A stretch of DNA of 64,000 bases from Trichomonas vaginalis G3 (Eukaryota; Parabasalia; Trichomonadida; Trichomonadidae). Location of the stretch: assembly GCF_026262505.1 (NCBI RefSeq), contig NC_067204.1, positions 10,263,797 to 10,327,796 on the forward strand. The letters are read 5' to 3'. Of the stretch, positions 1 to 7,713 are shown in pieces (position 1 is the stretch's first letter; each line of letters opens with the position of its first letter). A model generated the notes under the pieces. That model had not been told where the DNA came from. It saw nothing but the letters and a program-made list of their open reading frames with translations, and did not search any database. Position numbers and translations under genes: made by a program.

Positions 1-1197
1 TCTTATGTTTTCAGGGTAGGTAAAATCTTGACTATAATATTTATTTCTGTCATCTGTATAATAATATACTATTCTCGTTTTTTCTATTGCATTATATCTT
101 TTATATCTATAATAATCTAAATATAATGTTAACTTTTGTTCATCTACATGTGGTGTTCTGACATCATCTCCATAGTCATAATAATATGGTGCTGGAGCCG
201 GGTCAGGCAATGTCATATCTGCCATTTCATAAACTCTTAAATATTTCTTTTGTTCGTCTCCATATAAGTTTAAGTAACAGTTGTTGTCTAATGGAACTTT
301 AACTTGTGTGTCATCATTCTTTATATAACTTACATACATTTCATTGTTATTTTTCGGAATGAGTTTACACCGTATACCATTTTTTAAGGAGTGTACAAAC
401 TCCCATCTAAAATATTTATTTTCTTCATAGACAGAAACATCCCCAACAATAGTTTCAATATTTTTTGTTCCTATCAAACTTTGGTATATTTCGTTAACAT
501 AAGTTTTATCCGCCTTCTTCTCTAACTCATCGTTAACATATGTTTTATCCGCCTTCTTCTCTAACTCATCGTTAACATATGTTTTATCCGCCTTCTTCTC
601 TAACTCATCGTTAACATAAGTTTTATCCGCTTTAAGGTCTAAACATTCTGAAACCCATCCTGTATCGGCTTTAGTTTTTAAAATCTTTGATGTCCATTCA
701 TGATACCATTCAACCATTTCTTTAATTTCATTATCTTTTTCGTTAACATATTCCTTATCTGCTTTCTTCATTAATTCACTAGCCATAAGTCCCTTATCTA
801 CCTTCTCCTCTAACTCACTAACCACATATTCTTTATCTGCTTTCTTCATTATGTCATTTAGGAAACCTTTTATGAATTCCTCATTTAAATTAAATCTTCC
901 AATCTTCAAAACTTTAGGAAATGCATTTAATGCGTAATATCTCTGTTCTTCTGGTGGAATTGATGTTATATCATCCGTTATACCTTTAATTTTTGAATTC
1001 ATAAATAAAATTTCTTTTATATTTGATATCACTGCACCACCTTTGCAAACGAATTCGAAATGGTCATTTTTCAATACTATCTCCAAATCTCCATATTTCA
1101 ACCTTTGCGTTTGTTCTGCCGTCTTTGAATTATATGCATATGTGGCGTATGTAATGGTCTGTGCCTTAAGTTGCTGTGGTTGCTGTTGTTTAATCAT
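1..1197 (-). CDS. Fibre-like repeat protein of element A (C-terminus outside window)
   Basis: An open frame runs from an ATG at 1197 down to base 1 without a stop, so at least 399 residues are present and the C-terminus is missing. After a Gln-rich start (MIKQQQPQQ) and a compact N-terminal region of about 100 residues come many short units of the type ADK-x-YV-x-x-E-L-x-KK, including three exact 13-residue copies. Beyond them is a Tyr/Asp-rich region that looks globular. Short ADKxYV repeats with a stalk and distal head are typical of trimeric phage and virus fibres, so a virion attachment or fibre protein is inferred. No receptor-binding domain is recognised. Its start lies 25 bp past the stop of the minor capsid-like gene on the same strand, which suggests cotranscription. 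Confidence 0.6.
   Translation of the reverse strand, partial: MIKQQQPQQLKAQTITYATYAYNSKTAEQTQRLKYGDLEIVLKNDHFEFVCKGGAVISNIKEILFMNSKIKGITDDITSIPPEEQRYYALNAFPKVLKIGRFNLNEEFIKGFLNDIMKKADKEYVVSELEEKVDKGLMASELMKKADKEYVNEKDNEIKEMVEWYHEWTSKILKTKADTGWVSECLDLKADKTYVNDELEKKADKTYVNDELEKKADKTYVNDELEKKADKTYVNEIYQSLIGTKNIETIVGDVSVYEENKYFRWEFVHSLKNGIRCKLIPKNNNEMYVSYIKNDDTQVKVPLDNNCYLNLYGDEQKKYLRVYEMADMTLPDPAPAPYYYDYGDDVRTPHVDEQKLTLYLDYYRYKRYNAIEKTRIVYYYTDDRNKYYSQDFTYPENIR
492..632 (-). repeat. 39-bp tandem repeat inside the fibre-like gene
   Basis: Units start at 492, 531, 570 and 609, exactly 39 bp apart, and are nearly identical at DNA level; the last is partial. Each encodes 13 residues (VNDELEKKADKTY). 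The multiple of three keeps the frame, so copy number can change without breaking the gene. Confidence 0.9.
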
Positions 1198-1221
1198 TTA
1201 TTATGATTTAAAAATAAATAT

Positions 1222-1932
1222 TTAATCTGTTATCTCATCAGCTATTTTTTCTATTTGAAATTGCCATAATATTTCATTCATGAATTCTAAATCACAATCA
1301 AATAGGTCAGTTACTCTAAATTTAATATTTGATAAATCTTTTGAATGAAGAATAAATGAATTCCCGGATAATTGAAACGGATATGATAAAGAAAATATGT
1401 TTAAGTTGATGGATAAAATGTTTTGTATTGATGGGTAAGAGTTATGGTCTAATGTTTGATGTGAAAATCTCATTGGGGTATTAACTTTATCACATTTGAT
1501 TAAAATGAAATTGGAACCAGTGTCAGAATACAAAACATCCCCAACATCTTTTTCAAAATTTAATATCCCCAACAATGAACGAAGATGAGGAGTACAAAAT
1601 TTAATTTTCAGCGGAAATTTAATAAGGTTATTTATTTCATCAAGTTCAAAAAGTTTATCGGGTTTTGATTTAAAATTTTCTTCATACCATACGATAAATG
1701 ATTCATTTAAATAACTTAAAATCGTGTTAATATCCCATTTCGTTATCACATTATTTATATACATATCATACGTTTTTTCATGGTCATCTTTAATAAATGA
1801 TATATAATCTGAAGGGTCTAAAAGAATGGGATTAAATTTACCACTCACAGAAACGAGAGTAACATTATAAATTCCGCTAACTGTTAAATTTAATTCACAG
1901 TTATTATTCGAAATAATATTGATAATTGACAT
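1222..1932 (-). CDS. Putative minor capsid (penton-like) protein, element A
   Basis: An intact 236-residue frame starts at ATG 1932. No enzyme motif is present. The C-terminal half (about residues 130-230) alternates short beta-like hydrophobic stretches and resembles in pattern and order the broken frame at 59791-60583 of element B: a hydrophobic ILI/ILY strand, a variable loop, a Ser/Asn-rich segment, then a final I-x-x-R/L-V-D-x-x-x-x-x strand region. In both elements the gene sits close to the SCCG gene. By position and fold-like pattern it is the best candidate for the single jelly-roll minor capsid protein, but this is an inference from pairwise comparison by eye. The unit at 1952 is divergent from it. 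Confidence 0.5.
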   Translation of the reverse strand: MSIINIISNNNCELNLTVSGIYNVTLVSVSGKFNPILLDPSDYISFIKDDHEKTYDMYINNVITKWDINTILSYLNESFIVWYEENFKSKPDKLFELDEINNLIKFPLKIKFCTPHLRSLLGILNFEKDVGDVLYSDTGSNFILIKCDKVNTPMRFSHQTLDHNSYPSIQNILSINLNIFSLSYPFQLSGNSFILHSKDLSNIKFRVTDLFDCDLEFMNEILWQFQIEKIADEITD

Positions 1933-1951
1933 TTTTATTACGATTAAAAAT

Positions 1952-2431
1952 ATGGTAAAGCGTTATTTTCCAGTGATAAATAAAACTAGAATAAGATTAC
2001 CTCAAGAATTCATAAATTCAACGAATAAGAAATTCATTCATGTTATAAATTTTAGTGTTTTCAGAAAATATGAGTCAATGTCATATTCATCATCAGGTTA
2101 TATTTCACTTCATTCAAATTTAGTTCAATCAAACCCATATAATGACCATTTCATAAGATTTTCAGATGGTATTAAAAATGTAATTGATAGATTAAAATAT
2201 GAACAGATTGACAATATCGAATTTTTGGAATTTTGGTTTAAATATCCTGATGGAAAAAAGATTGAAGTTAAAGATAAAGCTGATACTATAACAAAAACAA
2301 TTACAATGACCGATCCAGATAGTGGGGAACAAAAAGAAATAAAACAAACGATAGAAACTGGTGAAAGGTCAATTATTATTGATTATGATTCAAAGGATTA
2401 TTATTCAATAATGTTAATGCTTGAATATTAA
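1952..2431 (+). CDS. Unknown element A protein (160 aa)
   Basis: The frame can be extended upstream only through a TTG at 1919; the first ATG is at 1952 and gives 160 residues starting MVKRYFPVINK. The central part reads FLEFWFKYPDGKK and is followed by a Thr-rich stretch (residues about 110-140) and a short acidic end. No known domain is recognised. It is divergently arranged with the minor capsid-like gene, whose start is only 19 bp away, and its stop overlaps the stop of the convergent SCCG gene by 4 bp. Such packing is typical of virus genes. Given its place in the morphogenesis block, a small structural protein is possible. Confidence 0.6.
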   Translation: MVKRYFPVINKTRIRLPQEFINSTNKKFIHVINFSVFRKYESMSYSSSGYISLHSNLVQSNPYNDHFIRFSDGIKNVIDRLKYEQIDNIEFLEFWFKYPDGKKIEVKDKADTITKTITMTDPDSGEQKEIKQTIETGERSIIIDYDSKDYYSIMLMLEY

Positions 2432-3126
2432 ATAGCCTTAACAAAGAATTTTTCAAGTGATATTTTATATTCATCAACTATTTTATTATAAATATCATTA
2501 TAAGTTAAATGAAGTTCAGTTGTTGTTCCGTTCTTTGATATCTTAATTGTGCTAATATCCTTTATAGGATTTATTTTTGCAACTGTTCCGCAGCATGAAA
2601 CCTCATCATCTATGAAAAATTGAATCTTAACGTCTGAATCTTGAACATCACAAAGAATGGCGATAATGTGAATTAATGATTCATAAGGTAAAATAATTAA
2701 ACCAGATTGGTCAATTAAATTTATTATTGAATCATAATTATTAATTATTATATCACGGTAAATTTTCATTAATTCAGAATTAATGTCTATTTTATATGGC
2801 GCATTGCGACTGGAATCGTAGATTCCTGGGTTCTCGATGTTTGATGAAAGAGGTGGAGGGTATGTTGGATATGTGGGGATTTCAACGGGTTCTTTACCGG
2901 GTTCAGATAAAATGATTGGGTCTCCATCTTCTTTATTTTGCTCCTCCTCCTTTTTCGGTAAGTCACGAGTTAATAAATTTGGTTGAGTTGCTGACCTTGT
3001 TAATTCAGGACTAACATTAACTTTAACATTTTGAATAATTCGTGATTTATCATCATTTACGTTATAACCAACCGTAATCTCTGCTTTTGCGTTAGTGTTC
3101 TTTTGACTTGTGAAACGTCTTCTCAT
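2428..3126 (-). CDS. Conserved 'SCCG' protein of the virus elements (232 aa)
   Basis: An intact frame starts at ATG 3126. The N-terminal half is basic then Pro/Glu-rich and looks disordered (PTYPTYPPPL). The C-terminal half, about residues 120-232, is folded-looking and contains DEVSCCG followed by an Ile/Thr-rich strand, a short Gly-containing turn, L-x-L-x-Y and a charged helix ending near a Leu-x-x-Phe. The same layout occurs in the broken gene at 59207-59786 of element B (DISCCG, K-x-G turn, LNLKY, then I-F-D-D), including a PTYP in the linker. I do not recognise the family. Conservation between two otherwise diverged elements, and its place beside the minor capsid-like gene, suggest a core virion or assembly role. 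Confidence 0.7.
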   Translation of the reverse strand: MRRRFTSQKNTNAKAEITVGYNVNDDKSRIIQNVKVNVSPELTRSATQPNLLTRDLPKKEEEQNKEDGDPIILSEPGKEPVEIPTYPTYPPPLSSNIENPGIYDSSRNAPYKIDINSELMKIYRDIIINNYDSIINLIDQSGLIILPYESLIHIIAILCDVQDSDVKIQFFIDDEVSCCGTVAKINPIKDISTIKISKNGTTTELHLTYNDIYNKIVDEYKISLEKFFVKAI

Positions 3127-3210
3127 TTTTAATTGAATAAAAAAAAGAAAAATATATTTAAAGTTTTATTTAGTTGTTACGGTAATATCCCAAGGTTCAT
3201 CATTGTTTGC

Positions 3211-4106
3211 TTATACTTTCTTTGTAACTGCACCAATTATGTTATTGATATTGCTTTGAGTTTCTTCCAGTCTTATTTTATCATTTACAATATCTTTAAT
3301 CATTTCATTACATGCATTCTTAAAACCATCTGATTTTTCTAATTTACGTCTATCACTTTCTTTAATTAAATCAAAGTTATAACCTTGTTGAGAATAAAGT
3401 GGTTTCTTTATCAATTCCTTGAACGCTTCTGAAAGTGAAGATGAAGAAATTCTTGCCACTTGAATTGGTTTAAATTCTGCTTTCATTGCTTCTTTCTGTT
3501 CATTGAACACTGGATCGAATAAAGCAACTTAAAGAATTTCTTAGCTGGAATTTCAGGTCTCAAATTTGCATATTGACCATCAAACTGATTAACATATCGT
3601 GGTAATCCATCCGGTCCCTCTTCAATAGCATTTAATTCTTCATTGAAATAAGAATATGGATTATACGGTATGAATTAATTGGACCATTTTCACCTTCTCC
3701 AATGTATTGTTTAACAGCTTTTCCATTTTCATCAAATTGCATAGGATAACGTTCATTATATGCTTTACGTTTAGGATAATCAGATACAGTTAATTTATAA
3801 CCATTTATGACTTTAATATTACCTTGACCATCAGTAACGAAAACTTCATTTATACCATCAGGTTTTCCATTTGGTCCTGTAATGTCTGCTTCGTGTGCTT
3901 CCCAATTTGGTCCATGACGTTTGGCATATGCTTGAGCTTCTGGTAATGTTAAAACGTTTCTCATTTGTTTAACATCTTTTTGAAGACCGCAACAATATGA
4001 ACTAATTCTTTCATTCCATCGGAACTTTCATAGTTCTATTATATGCACCCTTTTTGTTTGTCCCTTGTTTTAATGGAACCTGTAGAAGATTTGCTATTTC
4101 TGTCAT
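3211..4106 (-). pseudogene. Frameshifted virion-associated protein gene, element A
   Basis: Reading from ATG 4106 on the minus strand, one protein is spread over three or more frames: 4106 to about 4030, 3964 to about 3665, 3660 to about 3520 and 3510 to 3211. Segments join without loss of similarity in style. The central part has RHGPNWEAHEADITGPNGKPDG-like sequence and INGYKLTVSDYPKR, an arrangement I associate with a conserved, poorly characterised protein of Polintons and large DNA viruses. That family link is from memory and unverified. The C-terminal part is a Lys/Glu-rich helix ending GAVTKKV. At least three single-base indels are needed, so the gene is dead or the sequence carries homopolymer errors; its neighbours 4983-6623 and 2428-3126 are intact, which argues against pervasive error. 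Confidence 0.6.
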
Positions 4107-4146
4107 GTTTAATTATAAATAAAAAATAAAAATTAATTATAAAAAG

Positions 4147-4958
4147 TTAATCAAATTTAACACTTCCTTTATTTAAATCAACTATTATTTTTCCATGTTC
4201 ACCTAATTGCTGATATTGTGTGTAAAGTTCATTAATGCTCATTGGTAAATTCACTTGATAAAGCATAACGTTCAACTGTTGACGACTAAAACCACTGAAA
4301 ATGAAAAGTGTTGATAGATTTGATTTAATGTTTGTGCTTAATGCTTTGAAGTATTGAACAGCCATGAAGAATGAACACTGAATGTGTCGACATTGAGTTA
4401 ATAATGATTAAAATATGATTTCTCATTTGTTATTAGTTTTGATTTCACGCATCATCTAGAAAAATTAGTGAATGCAAAAATTCTCTATCAAAATTTGAAA
4501 TAGAAAGTGTTTCAAATAATTCATCCCGTTGTTTATCAATAATTTTATCCTCTAATCCTTGCTTCTTGATTGTATTATATAATTCTTTATACATTAAAAA
4601 GTTTTTTAAATAATCTTCTGCTTCTTCTTGTGATAAATAAATAATTGGAATTTTGATTAAATGCTTTAAAGATTCAAATGTATCATCTGAAGGTGAACCT
4701 GAACGGTTGATATAAATTAACACATGTGAATGGGGGAAGTGTTAGCAATAATGATAATTTGTTTTAATATCGTTAATGTTTTACCTTTATTTTGTTTACC
4801 AATTGCTGCAGTGATTGAATTTAAGTAACATTCAGAATATGGAATTTTCATTAATTTTTCCTTAGATAGAGCATTTCTATTATCACTCAATGCTTCATTA
4901 ATCATATCATCTACGTATGTATTATATACTCTGCTAATTCTTCAGAATTGAAATCCAT
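4147..4958 (-). pseudogene. A32/FtsK-HerA-type DNA packaging ATPase, frameshifted, element A
   Basis: The gene starts at ATG 4958 and is split into frames 4905-4717, 4723-4445 and 4365-4147. The Walker A motif GKQNKGKT followed by a hydrophobic helix is at about 4760-4815. The Walker B-like LIFLDDA is at about 4445-4470, where the reading frame is then lost. The third fragment, with VQYFKALST and LFIFSGFS, matches in position and sense the sensor region VQTAKSLS...IILFPGLS of the element B ATPase at 63470-63540. The product would pump virus DNA into capsids. It lies immediately downstream of the capsid gene on the same strand, the usual virion module. Three frameshifts make it non-functional as read. 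Confidence 0.75.
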
Positions 4959-4982
4959 TTAATCAAAAATAAATTTATAATT

Positions 4983-6623
4983 TTAAACATTTCTATTCAT
5001 CAATATTTCATCATATGAACTTCTATACTGTGGTGGTGTACCTGTTGGATGATATTTCAAACCTTCATCCGGTGTCCATGTCCAATACGTAGTCCTAGTA
5101 AACCAAACCTGAGGAGGATTTGTCACCTTTGAACAGTAAGTGTCATTTTCACCCTGAATGATTGGATAAGCTTTCACTTGTACTGTAACTTGTGAGTTGA
5201 AAGTTTCTAATCCATCAAAGAATATACCCGCTCCATCACGTTGAACTGGAATAGTGCATAAGAATGAAGTTTGGTCTTTCCATGTTCTAGCTAATGGCGT
5301 GCCATCATCATCATTCAGTGGTCTAGTTAATGAGTCCTCGTATTCTTCCGTGCATTCATTCACTCCATCTAAATCAGAAGCTTGAAGCATACGTGTAAAG
5401 AATATGTCACCCACTGTGGTCATCGCTTGATCGGGGAAGTTTCTGGAATCTATAGTGACCTGAAGACCTCGAAGCATTGGATTTTCTAAAACTGTTCTTT
5501 GCATTGCATTCTTCGGAAATGTTAACACAACATCTGTAACATTATGAAGAGCGTATGAGAAATCTGAGCTAATACCTTCAGGAGTGATGCAACCTCCATT
5601 TAGTGAACGAACGTCAATATGTTGAGCTGGAATCATGAATGGATCTTCCTTACTGAATAAACGTGGTATTGCTTTAACTGATTCTTCAATTAAACCGTAT
5701 CCTGGTGTAATGCATTTATCCTCTAAAACTTCCATCTTTGTGCATGAAATAATAACGTCATCAACTGTTGCGTCAGCAGATGTAGCGGCTAAGCTTGTAA
5801 TTAATTTGGCAGGAAGTCCGATTTGTTGGAATTTGCGATCATATTTATAAACATGATTCATAATCTTTTCATAATTTTCATCAGTTATCTTTTCATAAAC
5901 GTAATTTTGTAAATCAGCAACTCTTAACGGGTCAACCTGACAAAATACTAAAGTATCCCTGAAAACATAATATTTAAGAATGATTTCACCAAATGATTTA
6001 GGATAATCATCGAACGCCTGAAATGCTAACAAATCATTTACCGGAATAATCATATCAAAAGTGATATCAACTTCTTCATTTGCTTTCTTGAAAACTTCTG
6101 AAGGGTCAATATATTTACCACATACTGAGTTATCATATTTTTGAACATTATTATATAACGAATGAACAAACTTTTTAACTTTCCTTTCTGATTTTGGTTT
6201 ATATGTTGCAAATGCGAAAGATTCACGGGCGCAATCCATCTGAAGATAACCGGCATCACCTCTTTCGGTTTCTACTTCTAATTGTTTAAAGCTTTGATTT
6301 GATGATTTGTAACCAACGAATAAACGCATGCATTTAAAAGCGGCATCACATGTGAAAGCTTTATTTGAAACTAGAGTTGCTTTAACTTTGCGTTTAATAT
6401 ATGTGTCACCTAATTGGTTCACATCATGAGCCGGATTTGTAATTCTTAAATGAGTTTGTTTATCATCAAAATATGGAGCATCAGAGTCATAGCATGAACT
6501 TTCAAGTTCTCTATAATATCTTCTACCATCATTCTTTGCGAATATTTCATTTATCTTTTCGAATGAATGAAACACATTTCCATTAATCGGTTTAGTGTTT
6601 GGCACCAAATAGTTAGTCGTCAT
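4983..6623 (-). CDS. Putative major capsid protein (double jelly-roll type), element A
   Basis: An intact 546-residue frame starts at ATG 6623, the largest in element A. It has no enzyme motif, many aromatic beta-rich segments, and a C-terminal region rich in Trp/Tyr/Pro (RTTYWTWTPDEG). Length and position next to the packaging ATPase fit Polinton major capsid proteins. The broken gene at 57273-58877 in element B has the same overall length and comparable landmarks, such as a P-x-x-x-x-L-x-F then (D)YP/LP segment near the end of the first half. Capsid identity is therefore inferred from length, context and the pair comparison. A structure prediction would settle it. Its start is 69 bp from that of the divergent gene at 6693. 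Confidence 0.65.
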   Translation of the reverse strand: MTTNYLVPNTKPINGNVFHSFEKINEIFAKNDGRRYYRELESSCYDSDAPYFDDKQTHLRITNPAHDVNQLGDTYIKRKVKATLVSNKAFTCDAAFKCMRLFVGYKSSNQSFKQLEVETERGDAGYLQMDCARESFAFATYKPKSERKVKKFVHSLYNNVQKYDNSVCGKYIDPSEVFKKANEEVDITFDMIIPVNDLLAFQAFDDYPKSFGEIILKYYVFRDTLVFCQVDPLRVADLQNYVYEKITDENYEKIMNHVYKYDRKFQQIGLPAKLITSLAATSADATVDDVIISCTKMEVLEDKCITPGYGLIEESVKAIPRLFSKEDPFMIPAQHIDVRSLNGGCITPEGISSDFSYALHNVTDVVLTFPKNAMQRTVLENPMLRGLQVTIDSRNFPDQAMTTVGDIFFTRMLQASDLDGVNECTEEYEDSLTRPLNDDDGTPLARTWKDQTSFLCTIPVQRDGAGIFFDGLETFNSQVTVQVKAYPIIQGENDTYCSKVTNPPQVWFTRTTYWTWTPDEGLKYHPTGTPPQYRSSYDEILMNRNV

Positions 6624-6692
6624 TTATTATTAAATAAAAAATCAAAATTAAAAGATGAAAATGAATTTTTAATTTTAATGAAATAATCAACT

Positions 6693-6908
6693 ATGGCTGC
6701 AGGTATATTTAAGAAACTGTGGGATAAAGTAAAAAGAGGAGCGCATAAAGTTTGGGAAACAATGAAGAAAGGAGCAAATTGGATATTTAAGAATAAAGAA
6801 GCAATTAGTGACATTGCTGAATCAATAACGCCAAAAGCTGCCCCAATAAGAGAAATTTTAAATAAAGGAGAAAAAGTTTATCAAAGACTTCAACCGATAC
6901 TAAGATAA
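6693..6908 (+). CDS. Small amphipathic virion-like protein 1, element A (71 aa)
   Basis: A 71-residue frame begins MAAGIFKKLWDKVKRG, with Lys/Arg and Trp/Leu/Ile spaced to give an amphipathic helix, and continues in a basic helical style to the end. The first 16 residues closely match those of the minus-strand gene at 6938-7174 (MAAGFFKKLWDGIKKA), so the two are paralogues facing each other 29 bp apart. Small basic amphipathic proteins beside the capsid gene are common in Polinton-like viruses, and adenovirus protein VI-like membrane activity is one possible role. That role is speculative. Confidence 0.65.
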   Translation: MAAGIFKKLWDKVKRGAHKVWETMKKGANWIFKNKEAISDIAESITPKAAPIREILNKGEKVYQRLQPILR

Positions 6909-6937
6909 AAATAATTTTAAAATAATTTATTTTTCCA

Positions 6938-7174
6938 CTATTTACCTCCTATTTTATTAAGTATTCCTTCAGCAATTCCACCAATTGCGTTACCTGCTTG
7001 TGCTCCCATCGCCGGGTTACCTGCTTTAGTACCTAATACTCCACCTATGATAGTTCCTGCCGTTTTCGCTACTGGTGCCAAAAAGTTTGCAACGGGTTTA
7101 ATAATCTTTTTATAAACCCAACCCGCAGCTTTCTTAATTCCATCCCATAATTTTTTAAAGAATCCTGCCGCCAT
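6938..7174 (-). CDS. Small amphipathic Gly/Ala-rich virion-like protein 2, element A (78 aa)
   Basis: A 78-residue frame starts at ATG 7174 with MAAGFFKKLWDGIKKAAGW, then a basic helix, then a Gly/Ala-rich hydrophobic stretch (about residues 35-70, GTIIGGVLG and GNAIGGIAEG). The N-terminus is shared with the convergent gene at 6693. The Gly-zipper-like C-terminal half resembles membrane-inserting virion peptides. It is intact and has an ATG preceded by AT-rich DNA typical of this element. A membrane-modifying or capsid-internal role is inference from composition only. Confidence 0.65.
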   Translation of the reverse strand: MAAGFFKKLWDGIKKAAGWVYKKIIKPVANFLAPVAKTAGTIIGGVLGTKAGNPAMGAQAGNAIGGIAEGILNKIGGK

Positions 7175-7240
7175 TTCTGATTTAATATTAATTAAAAAAT
7201 ATATTTCATCACTTATATTCTAATTTTTATTTAATGATAA

Positions 7241-7609
7241 ATGAAACCAATTTTAAAAATAAATGAAACAGAGGAGGAAGAAATAAATGAAAGTGAAAAT
7301 GTTCAACAAAAAATAAACGTTGTTAAACCAATTACTGAAATAAAAATTTTTTCATCTGTTGAAGAATTTAATGACTATTATGCTAATAATAAAAAATTAT
7401 TTGAAGAATTGACAACATGTAAATTGAATAAAATGTTTAAAGTTGATGGATTCAAAATTTCAAAAATAAAAGGAGTGGTTAGTTTGAAATCTATTCCTCA
7501 ATCAAGAATCACCTTATTAATGAAAATAGATGATTTAACAAAAAGAATAGAAATTATTGAAGAAAGAATGAATCAAATTATTGATTTCATAAATTCAAAT
7601 AATCATTAG
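7241..7609 (+). CDS. Unknown acidic/coiled-coil protein, element A (122 aa)
   Basis: The ATG at 7241 opens a 122-residue frame with an acidic start (NETEEEEINESE), a middle segment of about 60 residues (SSVEEFNDYYANNKKLFEEL and a short beta-like stretch) and a C-terminal helix with heptad spacing of Leu/Ile (LLMKIDDLTKRIEIIEERM) that looks like a coiled coil. No family is recognised. It is divergent from the small protein gene at 6938-7174 with 66 bp between starts and is the last sizeable gene of the element. Confidence 0.6.
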   Translation: MKPILKINETEEEEINESENVQQKINVVKPITEIKIFSSVEEFNDYYANNKKLFEELTTCKLNKMFKVDGFKISKIKGVVSLKSIPQSRITLLMKIDDLTKRIEIIEERMNQIIDFINSNNH

Positions 7610-7623
7610 TTTTTAATTTATTT

Positions 7624-7713
7624 TTAAAGTTTATGAGGTCTTTGATTATGACTCCATTGATTCCATTCATGATTTAAACAATGTTTAATTAATCGCGGAA
7701 TATCTGACATCAT
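7624..7713 (-). CDS. Possible 29-residue ORF at the right edge of element A
   Basis: ATG 7713 opens 29 codons ending at 7624, only 14 bp from the stop of the convergent gene at 7241-7609. The peptide contains HC and several His/Trp residues (CLNHEWNQWSHNQ). The spacing fits the tight packing of the element, but so short a frame could be chance. Confidence 0.25.
   Translation of the reverse strand: MMSDIPRLIKHCLNHEWNQWSHNQRPHKL

Larger units (their letters stand above)
1..7713. mobile_element. Maverick/Polinton-like virus element A (partial, left end outside window)
   Basis: This is a block of about twelve closely packed genes on alternating strands. It includes a putative major capsid protein, a packaging ATPase, a putative minor capsid protein and a fibre-like protein. 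Four families (capsid, minor capsid, SCCG protein, ATPase) recur in the element at 52.6-64.0 kb, which supports a virus-like unit rather than chance host genes. No polymerase, integrase or protease is seen, so the replication half probably lies left of position 1. The right boundary is uncertain: the last plausible gene ends at 7713, and AT-rich DNA with short imperfect inverted repeats follows (for example around 7858-7869 against 7939-7951). A terminal inverted repeat cannot be confirmed because its partner would be outside the window. Confidence 0.75.
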
